Origin: Nitrospirota bacterium
GTDB lineage: Bacteria; Nitrospirota; Thermodesulfovibrionia; Thermodesulfovibrionales; Magnetobacteriaceae
Length of the DNA stretch: 43,852 nucleotides
Direction of reading: 5' to 3'
NCBI GenBank assembly: GCA_015233895.1
Contig: JADFXG010000027.1
Span: 1 to 43,852, forward strand
Both the position numbers and the translations under genes were made by a program. The notes under the pieces are model-generated. The model ran no database searches. It had not been told where the DNA came from and saw only the letters and a list, made by a program, of their open reading frames with translations. Positions 9,032 through 18,089 of the stretch are shown piece after piece. Every line of letters begins with the position of its first letter. The first letter of the stretch is position 1.

Positions 9032-10213
9032 TCATAAAGTGAGCTGAAAATTTTTCGATTGTCTGAGTTTTTCAAATTCAATCATAAACCCTGCAGGGTT
9101 TATATTGTCTTCAAGAAAAAGAGGTTTTTTCAAATCCAAAATAATGTAGTAGGAATCTTGCCATTTTCTCGGAAACACATCACTGAACTCCCTGTTTGCA
9201 ATTTCTCCTCCGTATGTGTTGTTTTGGCAGACAACTTTTACAGCCGTGTCTTTTGGGATTAAATCGAGAGCCTTACGCAAAGCCTCTTCGTGCTTTCCAA
9301 TTATGTAAGTTTTCCTGTGCCATGTGTCTGACCACCCCTCCTTGAGAAAGTTCAATGAAACAAGAGACGGACTGTGTGCAATATTAACAGTAACCACCAT
9401 GATTAATATAAACAGCAAAATTGAACCGGTAAAGTTTTTTCCATATCTGTCGTTTAGTCCTTTCAGAGCAACCGTGAGAGAGACCAGAATTGGTGCGATA
9501 TAGGCAGCACTGTATTGGCAGTCCAAAGCTGAGTGCAGCGGTCTTATGGACAAAATTGATATAGCAAAAAACGGAATCGTTGGAATCAGCTCCTTTAAAC
9601 GCAAAAAAGGAATAAACAGAAACGGCAAAAACTGAAAAATGATAAAAAAGCTCTTTCTGTCAATGTACAAGAAAATGCTGTGAAATAAAACAGATGGTTT
9701 ATGCAGAGCATCTTTCAGATATAAGAAATTGTCAATATATTCTGATTGAACTATTAACCCGGCAGCCTTATGCGATGGGGTGGTAAGAGCGGTATGATAA
9801 AACATAAAGGCATGAAATAATGCCATCGAGGCAAGCGCTAAAAAAAACACCGCAAATATAATTGCAGGTCGTCTCCCTCTTTTTCCAAAAGCTGCGTACA
9901 GACAGAAAAAGAACGCTCCGGCTATATAAGGCTCCTTGGCTAATGCTCCAATAGTTATGGCAATCAGCGCAATTATTTTTTTGTAATGAACAGATAAAAA
10001 CTCTTTGACACTATCAGGCATATTTAGCTTATTTTTAAGAGCCAGCATAAAGAAAACAAACCCTGTTAAAAGACCCAACAAGGGTATAATTACATATCTG
10101 TAAGCTACTATGTTTTTATTGAAAGCGGTAATTGGAAGGTAATCTCCCCCTTTAGAAGCGTACAGAGAGACAGGCAAAACAATAATCACTAATATTGTTA
10201 GTACTTTTTTCAT
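9032..10213 (-). CDS. DUF2079-like polytopic membrane protein, possibly N-terminally short
   Basis: A 393-residue integral membrane protein. It has a signal-like N-terminal helix (residues 4-20), several further hydrophobic helices and a soluble C-terminal domain of about 100 residues. LAKEPYIAGAFFFCLYAAF followed by a Gly/Arg-rich loop, and a later segment with HSALDCQYSAAYIAPILV, resemble the second half of DUF2079 membrane proteins, a GT-C-like family of unknown function. The N-terminal extracytoplasmic part typical of that family is not evident, so the gene may be a shortened or divergent member. It is monocistronic, with AT-rich spacers on both sides. The assignment rests on memory of family patterns. 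Confidence 0.5.
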   Translation of the reverse strand: MKKVLTILVIIVLPVSLYASKGGDYLPITAFNKNIVAYRYVIIPLLGLLTGFVFFMLALKNKLNMPDSVKEFLSVHYKKIIALIAITIGALAKEPYIAGAFFFCLYAAFGKRGRRPAIIFAVFFLALASMALFHAFMFYHTALTTPSHKAAGLIVQSEYIDNFLYLKDALHKPSVLFHSIFLYIDRKSFFIIFQFLPFLFIPFLRLKELIPTIPFFAISILSIRPLHSALDCQYSAAYIAPILVSLTVALKGLNDRYGKNFTGSILLFILIMVVTVNIAHSPSLVSLNFLKEGWSDTWHRKTYIIGKHEEALRKALDLIPKDTAVKVVCQNNTYGGEIANREFSDVFPRKWQDSYYIILDLKKPLFLEDNINPAGFMIEFEKLRQSKNFQLTL

Positions 10214-10428
10214 CTTAAAAAAACAAAAGAATTAAAATGCCCTTAAAAGTATAATTCATTTACCTTTTTAATGCAATCTCTGGCATTTATATCAACTTAA
10301 TTGTAAATAACAAAAAATTTATCTCTATATAAATAAAATTTATAAGTTCATAACAATATTTAATTAAAATAAGCAAAAATCTTGTGGAAATAATATGTCA
10401 AAAGATAGTATTTTTACAGTCTGTGGTC

Positions 10429-10458
10429 TTTACGGTTGTGTTTAACTTATGTTAAGAT
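10429..10458 (+). promoter_or_regulatory. Weak candidate promoter of the acs operon
   Basis: TTTACG (10429-10434) and TAAGAT (10453-10458) lie 18 bases apart, each matching consensus at 4 of 6 positions, about 35 bases before the acsE start. The 280-base upstream spacer is very AT-rich and long enough for regulators, but I see no clear operator. Confidence 0.25.
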
Positions 10459-10480
10459 TAAAGCAAAATTTTATTTTATA

Positions 10481-10485
10481 AGGAG
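10481..10485 (+). promoter_or_regulatory. Ribosome binding site that sets the acsE start
   Basis: AGGAG at 10481-10485 lies only 2 bases from the ATG at 10488 but 8 bases from the ATG at 10494. The second ATG gives MLIIGEK, the usual beginning of AcsE proteins, so 10494 is preferred. Confidence 0.7.
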
Positions 10486-10493
10486 AGATGTGC

Positions 10494-11273
10494 ATGCTGA
10501 TAATAGGTGAAAAGTTAAGCATAATAGCAAAGAGGGTCCGTGAGGCCATGAACAAAAGAGATAAGGGTCCGATTCAGGAGATAGCAAAGGCACAGTTTGC
10601 AGCCGGAGCCGGGATGATTGACGCTAACATTGGGCCAGCCGAGGGTATGGAGGATCTAATGGAATGGATGGTCACAACCATTCAGGAGGTGGTGCCAGCC
10701 CCGATATGTCTTGATACGACTAACTATGACGCTCTCGAAAAGGGACTTAAAGTGCACAATAGCGAGTGGGGAAAGCCACTCATAAATTCTACATCAAACG
10801 ACCCTGAGCGTTTTCCAATCCTTGAGCTTGCCGCAAAGTATAACTGTGACATTATAGCACTCACCGTGGGTAAGGGAGGGCTGCCTGCCGATGCCGAGGA
10901 ACGCTCCGCTATCGCCGCTGAGATGATGGCAAGAGCTATGGAGTATGGGCTGCCGGTAGAAAACATGTACCTTGACCCGCTTGTCCTTCAGATTGCCACC
11001 ACCCAGGACCAGGCCCTCAAAGTGGTACAAACCATTAAAATGTTTCAGGAGTTAAACGACCCGCCTATGAAAACCGTTGTCGGTCTCAGCAATATCTCTA
11101 ACGGCTGTCCAAAGCACGTAAGGCCTATTCTCAACAACCACTTTCTCGCCCTTTTGATGTACGAGGGACTGACGGCAGCCATCGCAGACGCCCACGAAAT
11201 TATCACTACCGTTAAGACTATAGATGCTCTGACAAATAACACCTTGTATGCTCATTCTTATCTTGAAATGTAG
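10494..11273 (+). CDS. acsE: Methyltetrahydrofolate:corrinoid iron-sulfur protein methyltransferase
   Basis: A 259-residue pterin-binding TIM barrel, the expected length for AcsE. It transfers the methyl group of 5-methyl-tetrahydrofolate to the Co(I) corrinoid of AcsCD, linking the methyl branch of the Wood-Ljungdahl pathway to acetyl-CoA synthesis. Visible family segments are MLIIGEKL, DANIGPAEG, LDTTNYDALE, LINSTSNDPER, MYLDPLVLQIATTQD and VVGLSNISNGCP. It is the first gene of the acs run, with acsD 76 bases downstream. Cytoplasmic. Relatives include other methyl-THF methyltransferases such as the MetH pterin domain, but the context with acsDCBA makes AcsE secure. Confidence 0.95.
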   Translation: MLIIGEKLSIIAKRVREAMNKRDKGPIQEIAKAQFAAGAGMIDANIGPAEGMEDLMEWMVTTIQEVVPAPICLDTTNYDALEKGLKVHNSEWGKPLINSTSNDPERFPILELAAKYNCDIIALTVGKGGLPADAEERSAIAAEMMARAMEYGLPVENMYLDPLVLQIATTQDQALKVVQTIKMFQELNDPPMKTVVGLSNISNGCPKHVRPILNNHFLALLMYEGLTAAIADAHEIITTVKTIDALTNNTLYAHSYLEM

Positions 11274-11349
11274 TATTATATTAGTATAGAGAGAATACGA
11301 AAGTTTAAGCAGTTTATAGATAAAATTAAAAAAATCAGAGGAGGGGTAA

Positions 11350-12291
11350 ATGGCATTCACACTACCCAAAGAGACATACACCGGTAAGGTATATCCGGTA
11401 ACTATAGGCAGCGGTGACAAAGCAGTCACCTTTGGCGGAGAAAACGTGCTTCCCTTTCATTCATTTGAAGGGACAACTCCCAACAGGCCGTTGATTGCGT
11501 ACGAAATAATGGATGTGCCTCCGACAGAGTGGCCGGAAAAAGTTAAAGAGCCCTATGCTGCGGTTTCTGATAATCCTGTAAAGTGGGCTAAGTACTGTGA
11601 AGAGGTGTTGAAGGCAAAAGCCATTGCGCTAAGGCTCTACGGCACTCATCCCGATAACGGCAACAAGTCTGCCGATGAAGCCGTTTCAGTTGTAAGGGAC
11701 GTTCTTGCCGCTATAAATGTGCCTCTTATAATTATAGGCAGTAACCACGCCGAAAAAGACACCGATGTGCTTGTAAAAGTCTCTGAGGCAGCCAAAGGCC
11801 ACACTTGCATTATCGGTAAGGCACAGGAGGCTAACTACAAAACAGTTGCAGCCTCTGCTATGGCAAACGGGCACATGCTTATTGCCATGTCGGAGCTTGA
11901 CATAAATCTCTCCAAGCAGCTTAACATCATGATAACTCAACTTGGATTTACCAAAGAAAAAGTCATCATAGACCCTATGTGTTCAGCGCTTGGCTATGGA
12001 CTTGAATACACTTACACGGTTATGGAAAGAATCCGTCTTGCCGCTTTAACCCAAAACGATACCACAATGCAGCAGCCGATGCTTGGCGATGTCGGCATGT
12101 ATGTGTGGAAAATCAAGGAGGTTACCGCCTCAGAGGAAACGTTGCCTGAGTGGGGCGCTCTTACACAACGGGGTATTGCATGGGAGGCACAAACTGCAGC
12201 CTCGCTTATGCTCTCAGGAGCAGGGCTTCTTATCATGAGGCACCCTGAGGCCGTAAAGGCTGTTGAGGCTTTCATTGACGAGTTGATGTAA
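11350..12291 (+). CDS. acsD: Corrinoid iron-sulfur protein small subunit (CODH/ACS delta)
   Basis: A 313-residue TIM-barrel subunit that pairs with AcsC to form the corrinoid iron-sulfur protein, the carrier of the methyl group between AcsE and AcsB. Recognisable segments are the N-terminal FGGENVLPFHSFEG, LRLYGTHPD, IIGSNHAEKD, IIGKAQEANYKT and IIDPMCSALGYGLEYTYTVMERIR. Length is normal for the bacterial subunit. A GAGGAGGGG ribosome site precedes the ATG. acsC follows after 38 bases. Cytoplasmic. Confidence 0.95.
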   Translation: MAFTLPKETYTGKVYPVTIGSGDKAVTFGGENVLPFHSFEGTTPNRPLIAYEIMDVPPTEWPEKVKEPYAAVSDNPVKWAKYCEEVLKAKAIALRLYGTHPDNGNKSADEAVSVVRDVLAAINVPLIIIGSNHAEKDTDVLVKVSEAAKGHTCIIGKAQEANYKTVAASAMANGHMLIAMSELDINLSKQLNIMITQLGFTKEKVIIDPMCSALGYGLEYTYTVMERIRLAALTQNDTTMQQPMLGDVGMYVWKIKEVTASEETLPEWGALTQRGIAWEAQTAASLMLSGAGLLIMRHPEAVKAVEAFIDELM

Positions 12292-12329
12292 AGAAAATGA
12301 AAATATACATTGTGGAGGTCTAAGAAGAA

Positions 12330-13673
12330 ATGGCATTAACCGGAGTTGAGATATTTAAACTATTACCAAAGACGAATTGTAAAAAATGCGGGTTTCCGAC
12401 ATGTTTGGCTTTTGCCATGCAGTTGGCCAGCCGCAAGGCATCCTTAGATGCCTGCCCTGATGTCTCAGACGCTGCTAAGGCAACCCTTGGCGAAGCCTCG
12501 GCCCCGCCCATAAGGCCAATCACGCTGGGAGTTGGTGCAAAGGCCGTTAAACTTGGCGAGGAAACAGTGCTTTTCCGCCATGAAAAGAAATTTGTAAATC
12601 CCTGCGCTTTTGCTATCGGTATTAAAGACACCGATGATGCGGCTGTTCAAGACAAAAAAATCTCCGAGTGTCTTTCCTCGGAAATTGAAAGAGTCGGCCA
12701 AAAGCTAAAAGTTGATGCTATTGCCATAATAAACGAATCCGGTGACAAGGCGAAATTTGAAGCCCTTGCCAAAAAGGTTGCTGAAAAAGCTGCTGATGTT
12801 CCAGCTATAGTTTGTGCTGGTAACACGGATGCTGCCTCGGCTGCCCTTGCACTGTTTAAAGGCAAAAAGGCGCTTCTTTATGGGGCAACAATGGCAAATG
12901 TCGCTGAGATGGCAGCGCTTGCGAAGGCTAACGGTGCAGCACTTGGCGTTACTGCCTCAAACCTCGATGAGCTTACTGATTTAACCGAAAAGGCAAAAGC
13001 TGCCGGTATTGAAGACATCGTTATGGACTCAGGGGCTAAGAAGGCTAAGGAGATTCTTGAGAATAACACGGTGCTAAGACGGGCTGCTATCAAAAAAGGC
13101 AATAAATCTGTCGGGTTTCCCATTATTAACTTTATGATGAGAGACGACAACCTGTTGGAGACTCTGATGGTAGGGCTTGGTATAGCTAAGTACTCATCAA
13201 TTGTGGTGCTAAGCAGTGCTGAAAAGTGGAAAAATCTTGTCACATTCACACTAAGACAGAACATTTACACAGATCCTCAGGTGCCTATGCAGGTGCAGCA
13301 AAAGATTTACGAAATTGGAACTCCTGCGCCAGATTCCCCGCTGATTGTAACCACAAATTTTTCGCTTACCTACTTTATAGTTGCCGGAGAGGTGGAAAAC
13401 AGCAAAGTTTCCACGTGGCTTGCCGTCATGGACTGCGAGGGGCTGTCGGTGCTTACGGCATGGGCGGCAGGGAAATTTACAGCGGGTAAGATTGCCGCTT
13501 TTATTAAAGAAAGCGGTATTGAAGATAAGATATCAAACAAGGAGCTGATAATTCCGGGCTATGTAGCCATACTTAGCGGCGCTCTTGAGGAAAAACTTGA
13601 GGGCTGGAAAATCACAGTTGGCCCGCGTGAGGCTAACGCTATCCCTACGTACTTAAAGTCAAGGAGCGCTTAG
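12330..13673 (+). CDS. acsC: Corrinoid iron-sulfur protein large subunit (CODH/ACS gamma)
   Basis: A 447-residue subunit of the methyl carrier. The N-terminal [4Fe-4S] domain has ligands C17, C20, C25 and C42 (TNCKKCGFPTC, then DACP), the spacing known for CFeSP; this cluster reductively reactivates the cobalt. The central TIM-barrel part contains VNPCAFAIGIKD. The C-terminal corrinoid-binding domain includes TTNFSLTYFIVAGEVE and ends with VGPREANAIPTYLK. A GGAGG ribosome site lies about 12 bases before the ATG. Downstream, 134 bases containing a hairpin repeat separate it from acsB, an unusually long spacer inside this operon. Confidence 0.95.
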   Translation: MALTGVEIFKLLPKTNCKKCGFPTCLAFAMQLASRKASLDACPDVSDAAKATLGEASAPPIRPITLGVGAKAVKLGEETVLFRHEKKFVNPCAFAIGIKDTDDAAVQDKKISECLSSEIERVGQKLKVDAIAIINESGDKAKFEALAKKVAEKAADVPAIVCAGNTDAASAALALFKGKKALLYGATMANVAEMAALAKANGAALGVTASNLDELTDLTEKAKAAGIEDIVMDSGAKKAKEILENNTVLRRAAIKKGNKSVGFPIINFMMRDDNLLETLMVGLGIAKYSSIVVLSSAEKWKNLVTFTLRQNIYTDPQVPMQVQQKIYEIGTPAPDSPLIVTTNFSLTYFIVAGEVENSKVSTWLAVMDCEGLSVLTAWAAGKFTAGKIAAFIKESGIEDKISNKELIIPGYVAILSGALEEKLEGWKITVGPREANAIPTYLKSRSA

Positions 13674-13687
13674 AGAAAGGATTTAAT

Positions 13688-13739
13688 CCGCAGATGAACG
13701 CAGATAGAAAAAATCTGTTAACATCTGCGCAATCTACGG
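13688..13739. repeat. Dispersed CCGCAGATG-type inverted repeat, copy 1
   Basis: CCGCAGATGAACGCAGAT and, after a 17-base loop, ATCTGCGCAATCTACGG form an imperfect hairpin with ATCTGCG iterated in both arms. The same iterated motif recurs at 26661-26740. It lies between acsC and acsB and could act on mRNA stability or expression balance there. That effect is inference. Confidence 0.7.
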
Positions 13740-13807
13740 ATAAAAAGATTTTTAGAACAAATTGTTAAGGATAAATTTAGTCCTAAATAGATGTTAAGGA
13801 GGTCAAG

Positions 13808-16006
13808 ATGTCTAAAATTATAGCCTCGGCTGCTATAAGAGGTGCCCAAACTGTGTTTAAAAATGCCGAAGCTCTGCTATCAAAGCATATAGCGGAAAAG
13901 GGTGGAGACTTTGTCTTTGAGTTTCCTGATACGGCATATCACCTTCCCATGATATACGCTATGACGGGCTTTGCCGTTCGGACACTTAAAGATATGAAAG
14001 ATGCCCTTGAAATGACAAGGGGATATCTTCACCCGGAACCGGTAGCAAAGGAGTGGACGCCCTACTTAGGCGAGGCTCTTGACTCCGGTATGGCAACACT
14101 GTTTGCGGAGGAAATATGGCTTGCGATGAGATACCTGGAGGGGCTTGAGCCTGAAAAAGATCCCGAAACCGGATATGTCTATAACGGATTTATTACGGAT
14201 ACAATCCAGAGAAATCTCGGAATTCAGCTGGTTGACGGCAGAATGCCCGGGTTTGCAGCAATAATTGGGGCTGCCCCGGATGACGACACCGCAGTCAGGA
14301 TAGTAAGAGAGATACAGGAAAAAAACATTCTGGTCTTTCTCTCCGGCACCTCAGGCGGTGAGACGATAACCCGGCAGTTACTGAGAAAAAAGGTGGAGCT
14401 TGGCTGGGATACGTATCTGGTTCCCCTTGGCACAAAAACTGAACACACACTGTATGCGCTTGATTGGGCAATAAGGGCCTCAATGATCTACGGAGGAATA
14501 AAACCCGGAGATTTCGCAGGTAACCTCAAATATACCAAAGACCGTGTGTTTGCCTTCGCTCTGCCACTTGGTCCCCTTGATGACATAAAATGGGCTACGG
14601 GAGCCGGAGCCATTAACATGGGATTCCCTGCAGTTTGTGACACCGATGTTCCTGTCATTCATCCTACTGGTGTTTGTACCTATGAGGAGGTTGACAAGGA
14701 GTTTGACCACACAAAGATAGTCTCAAAGGCCATTGAGGTGAGAGGCCTTAAGATTGTATCCCACAAACCGCCGATTCCCATTGCTTACGGGCCGGCTTTT
14801 GAGGGCGAGAGAATCAGAAAAGAGGACACTTTTATAGAGTTTGGCGGTAACAGGACTCCTGGTTTTGAGTTTTTGAAAAACAGGGAGCTTGATGAAATAG
14901 AAGACGGTAAGATAATCATAAAGGGTGAAAACTGGCAGGCTCGGTACGAGGCCGGAGGCGCTATGCCAATCGGTATTTTGGTAGAGGTGGCAGGCAGAGA
15001 GATGCAGCCCGACTATGAGCCTATAATGGAAAGAAAACTCCATCATAATATAAACGAGGGCCAGGGTATATGGCACATGGGACAGCGTGACATTAACTGG
15101 ATACGAATCAGCAAGGCTGCTAAGGCTGAGGGATTCTCTCTTGAAGACATTGCAAAGATTCATCACACTATGACCCACAGCAGGTTTAAGGCCATTGTGG
15201 ATAAGGTGCAGGTTACGCTGTTTATGGATGAGGCCGATGTACTGGCTCATCGTGATGAAGCCAGACGAGTCTGGAAAGAAAGAGATGACAGACTGGGCTC
15301 CATGACAGATGAAAACGTGGACACTTTTTACTCCTGTCTGCTGTGCCAGTCTTTTGCCCCGACACACACGTGCGTTATAACCCCTGAGAGACTGGGGCTG
15401 TGCGGCGCTTACAACTGGCTTGACTGTAAAGCGGCTTTTGGTATTGATCCGACCGGAGGTAATCAGCCGATTCCCAAAGGTGAAACGCTTGACCCTAAGT
15501 ATGGCAGATGGACTGGTGTGGATGAGTACATTGTAGCTTCAACCGGCGGCGCCGTGGAGTCATTTAATGCATACACGATTATGGAAAACCCTATGACCTC
15601 GTGCGGCTGCTTTGAGTGCATACTGGCAGTGGTGCCGGAGGCTAATGGAGTTATGATAGTGCAAAGAGGACACACAGGGATGACTCCAATAGGTATGAAG
15701 TTTTCATCGCTTGCCGGAACTGTAGGCGGTGGTGTGCAGAGTCCCGGATTTATGGGAATAGGGGTAAACTTTGTAACAAGCCGGAAATTTCTCTTTGCCG
15801 ATGGCGGGTTAAAGAGGGTTGTGTGGATGACTAAGGCTTTAAAGGAAAGGATAAAGGATTCCTTTGACATAAGAGCAGCTGAGGAGGGAGTGCCAAACCT
15901 GCTTGATATGATAGCGGATGAAACCATTGCCGAGGACTCTGAAAAGCTGCTTGAGTTTCTTACAAGTGTTGGGCATCCGGCTCTTACCATGGAGTCCATG
16001 TTTTAA
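13808..16006 (+). CDS. acsB: CO-methylating acetyl-CoA synthase (CODH/ACS alpha)
   Basis: A 732-residue bacterial-type acetyl-CoA synthase that joins the methyl group from AcsCD, CO from AcsA and CoA. All A-cluster ligands are present: C510, C513, C522 and C532 hold the [4Fe-4S] cluster (SCLLCQSFAPTHTC, then GLCGAYNWLDC), and C513 would also bridge to nickel. C599-G600-C601 (TSCGCFEC) provides the distal-Ni binding Cys-Gly-Cys. These positions are offset by +4 from the well-studied Moorella enzyme. The N-terminal CODH-contacting domain is present, so it is not the truncated archaeal form. AAGGAGG precedes the ATG. acsA starts 79 bases downstream. Confidence 0.97.
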   Translation: MSKIIASAAIRGAQTVFKNAEALLSKHIAEKGGDFVFEFPDTAYHLPMIYAMTGFAVRTLKDMKDALEMTRGYLHPEPVAKEWTPYLGEALDSGMATLFAEEIWLAMRYLEGLEPEKDPETGYVYNGFITDTIQRNLGIQLVDGRMPGFAAIIGAAPDDDTAVRIVREIQEKNILVFLSGTSGGETITRQLLRKKVELGWDTYLVPLGTKTEHTLYALDWAIRASMIYGGIKPGDFAGNLKYTKDRVFAFALPLGPLDDIKWATGAGAINMGFPAVCDTDVPVIHPTGVCTYEEVDKEFDHTKIVSKAIEVRGLKIVSHKPPIPIAYGPAFEGERIRKEDTFIEFGGNRTPGFEFLKNRELDEIEDGKIIIKGENWQARYEAGGAMPIGILVEVAGREMQPDYEPIMERKLHHNINEGQGIWHMGQRDINWIRISKAAKAEGFSLEDIAKIHHTMTHSRFKAIVDKVQVTLFMDEADVLAHRDEARRVWKERDDRLGSMTDENVDTFYSCLLCQSFAPTHTCVITPERLGLCGAYNWLDCKAAFGIDPTGGNQPIPKGETLDPKYGRWTGVDEYIVASTGGAVESFNAYTIMENPMTSCGCFECILAVVPEANGVMIVQRGHTGMTPIGMKFSSLAGTVGGGVQSPGFMGIGVNFVTSRKFLFADGGLKRVVWMTKALKERIKDSFDIRAAEEGVPNLLDMIADETIAEDSEKLLEFLTSVGHPALTMESMF

Positions 16007-16038
16007 GCACTTAATGGAAACTCTGTTGTCAAATAACT

Positions 16039-16052
16039 CAGGTTTTAACCTG
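16039..16052. other. Short intercistronic palindrome between acsB and acsA
   Basis: CAGGTTTTAACCTG is a self-complementary 14-mer (6-bp stem), followed by AGCT/AGCT arms before the acsA ribosome site. It has no T-run, so it is not an intrinsic terminator. It may be an mRNA-stabilising hairpin. Confidence 0.25.
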
Positions 16053-16085
16053 TGTGAGCTTTAATGAGCTAAGGGAGACACAATT

Positions 16086-18074
16086 ATGATAGAAGAGACG
16101 CAAGGAAACAATGCTCAGACCGCTGATAAGGTCGCAAAAGAGATACTGGACTGGGGTCATGCTCATGATATGAGCACGGCCTTTGACAGGGCACAGCACT
16201 TAAAACCGTGTCCGATAGGCCATTCCGGCGCTTGCTGTAAGATATGTTTCATGGGACCGTGCCGGCTGGTGGGTCCCGATGCCGAGGAAAAGGCTGCTGG
16301 TGTGTGCGGAGCCACTTTGCCGGTTGTATCGGCAAGGAATTTTCTCAGAATGTGTGCCGCCGGAACCTCAGCACACAGCGACCATGCACGGGATATGGCA
16401 TTTACACTGCTTGAGGCAGCAACAGGAGAGGCTCCGGATATAAAGATAAAGGATGAAAAGAAATTAAGGAAAGTAGCCGGTATTTTAGATATACCCACAG
16501 AGGGTAAAACTAAAAACGAATTGGGTAAAGAGGTGGCCTTAAAGATAATCACCAACTTCGGGCAACAAAAAGGAGAGCTCTCCTACATAAAGAGAGCGCC
16601 AAAGAAGCGGCAGGAAATCTGGCGAAAGTGGGGTATTGTCCCTCGCGGCATAGACAGAGAGATAGCCGAGGCTATGCACAGAACCAATATGGGAGTTGAC
16701 CAGGACCCGGAAAACCTGATGATGGCCGCCATGAAAGTCTCTCTGGCTGATGGCTGGGGCGGTTGCATGTTAAGCACTGATATAACAGATATTCTCTTTG
16801 GCACTCCGTCTCCTGTGCATTCAACGGCAAGCCTTGGCGTTATGAAAACCGATGAGGTCAATATTGTTGTGCACGGCCATGAGCCCACACTTGCCGAGAT
16901 GATGGTGGATGTAAGCTCGGAAAAAGAGTTGCTCGATTATGCTAAGAGTAAAGGAGCGAAGGGAATAAATCTGGTTGGCATGTGCTGTACGGCTAACGAA
17001 ATTTTGACCAGACACGGCATACCGTCCGCAGGCGGATTTCTAAACCAGGAGCTGGCCCTCATGACCGGCATGGCTGAGGCCATTGTGGTTGACGTGCAGT
17101 GTATAATGCCGGCTATCGGGCAGGTTCAGAAAAAATTCCATACTAAGGTTATAACTACATCCTATAAGGGTAAAATGATAGATGCCATGCACATTCAGTA
17201 CGATGAGCATAGGGCAAAAGATATAGCGCGGGAAATCATAAGGCTTGGCTGTGATAATTACAAAAACAGAACCGGGTTTGGACAAATGGCCTCTGCTGCC
17301 TCACCGGTTATTGCCGGGTTTTCTCACGAATACATTAACTATATGCAGGGGGGAGCTTTCAGAGGCTCATTCAGACCGCTAAATGACGCCATAATGGCAG
17401 GACGGATACGTGGAGTTGCAGCCCTTGTCGGATGTAATAATCCACGGACGGCTCAGGACAGTTTCTTTGACTATCTGGCTACAGAGTTTATAAAGCATGA
17501 CGTATTAGTGGTGTCAACCGGTTGTGGTGCGGCAGCGTTTGCAAAGGCCGGGTATATGACTCCTGAAACGGCGCTTGAGCAGGCAGGCCCTGGGCTTAGG
17601 GAGGTCTGCGAGGCCATAGGGGTTCCTCCTATGCTTCATCTGGGCTCGTGTGTGGATAACTCAAGGATTCTGACCATTATGACCCAGATGACAGAAGAGG
17701 GCGGACTTGGGGATGACATATCCGATCTGCCAGCCATAGGGATAGCTCCCGAGTGGATGAGTGAAAAGGCTCTAGCCATCGGAGTTTATTTTGTTGCCTC
17801 CGGTGCTCATGTAATATTTGGCTCGGAAAGTCCGGTTGAGGCAAGTTCCGTTGTTAAGGCTATAAAACATGAGCTGTGGCAAAAGAGAATGGGTGCAAAA
17901 CTTGAGTTTATTTCCGATGCAAAGGAAATTTTTGTCACCTCGCTTGCCGCAATAGATGCTAAACGTGACGCTCTTAAGCTAAAGAAGTACGAGCCCGGAA
18001 AGTTTGGAGCGGAAAGAGTGCTGATGACTATGGAAGACAGACGTAAGCTCGAAAAAGAGACGGCTAAAAAATAG
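16086..18074 (+). CDS. acsA: Carbon monoxide dehydrogenase catalytic subunit (CODH/ACS beta)
   Basis: A 662-residue Ni-Fe-S CODH (CooS/AcsA family) that interconverts CO2 and CO and passes CO through a tunnel to AcsB. The N-terminal Cys-rich motif CPIGHSGACCKICFMGPCR supplies the B- and D-cluster ligands. C-cluster surroundings include VHGHEPTLAEMM, LVGMCCTANEIL, VDVQCIMPA, VGCNNPRTAQD, STGCGAAAFAKAGYM and LHLGSCVDNSRI. Length matches acetyl-CoA-synthase-associated enzymes. It ends 15 bases before the NuoE-like gene, implying direct co-expression with the NADH module. No accessory acsF/cooC Ni-insertion ATPase is present in the window. Confidence 0.96.
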   Translation: MIEETQGNNAQTADKVAKEILDWGHAHDMSTAFDRAQHLKPCPIGHSGACCKICFMGPCRLVGPDAEEKAAGVCGATLPVVSARNFLRMCAAGTSAHSDHARDMAFTLLEAATGEAPDIKIKDEKKLRKVAGILDIPTEGKTKNELGKEVALKIITNFGQQKGELSYIKRAPKKRQEIWRKWGIVPRGIDREIAEAMHRTNMGVDQDPENLMMAAMKVSLADGWGGCMLSTDITDILFGTPSPVHSTASLGVMKTDEVNIVVHGHEPTLAEMMVDVSSEKELLDYAKSKGAKGINLVGMCCTANEILTRHGIPSAGGFLNQELALMTGMAEAIVVDVQCIMPAIGQVQKKFHTKVITTSYKGKMIDAMHIQYDEHRAKDIAREIIRLGCDNYKNRTGFGQMASAASPVIAGFSHEYINYMQGGAFRGSFRPLNDAIMAGRIRGVAALVGCNNPRTAQDSFFDYLATEFIKHDVLVVSTGCGAAAFAKAGYMTPETALEQAGPGLREVCEAIGVPPMLHLGSCVDNSRILTIMTQMTEEGGLGDDISDLPAIGIAPEWMSEKALAIGVYFVASGAHVIFGSESPVEASSVVKAIKHELWQKRMGAKLEFISDAKEIFVTSLAAIDAKRDALKLKKYEPGKFGAERVLMTMEDRRKLEKETAKK

Positions 18075-18089
18075 CCCTTAGGAGGGAAA

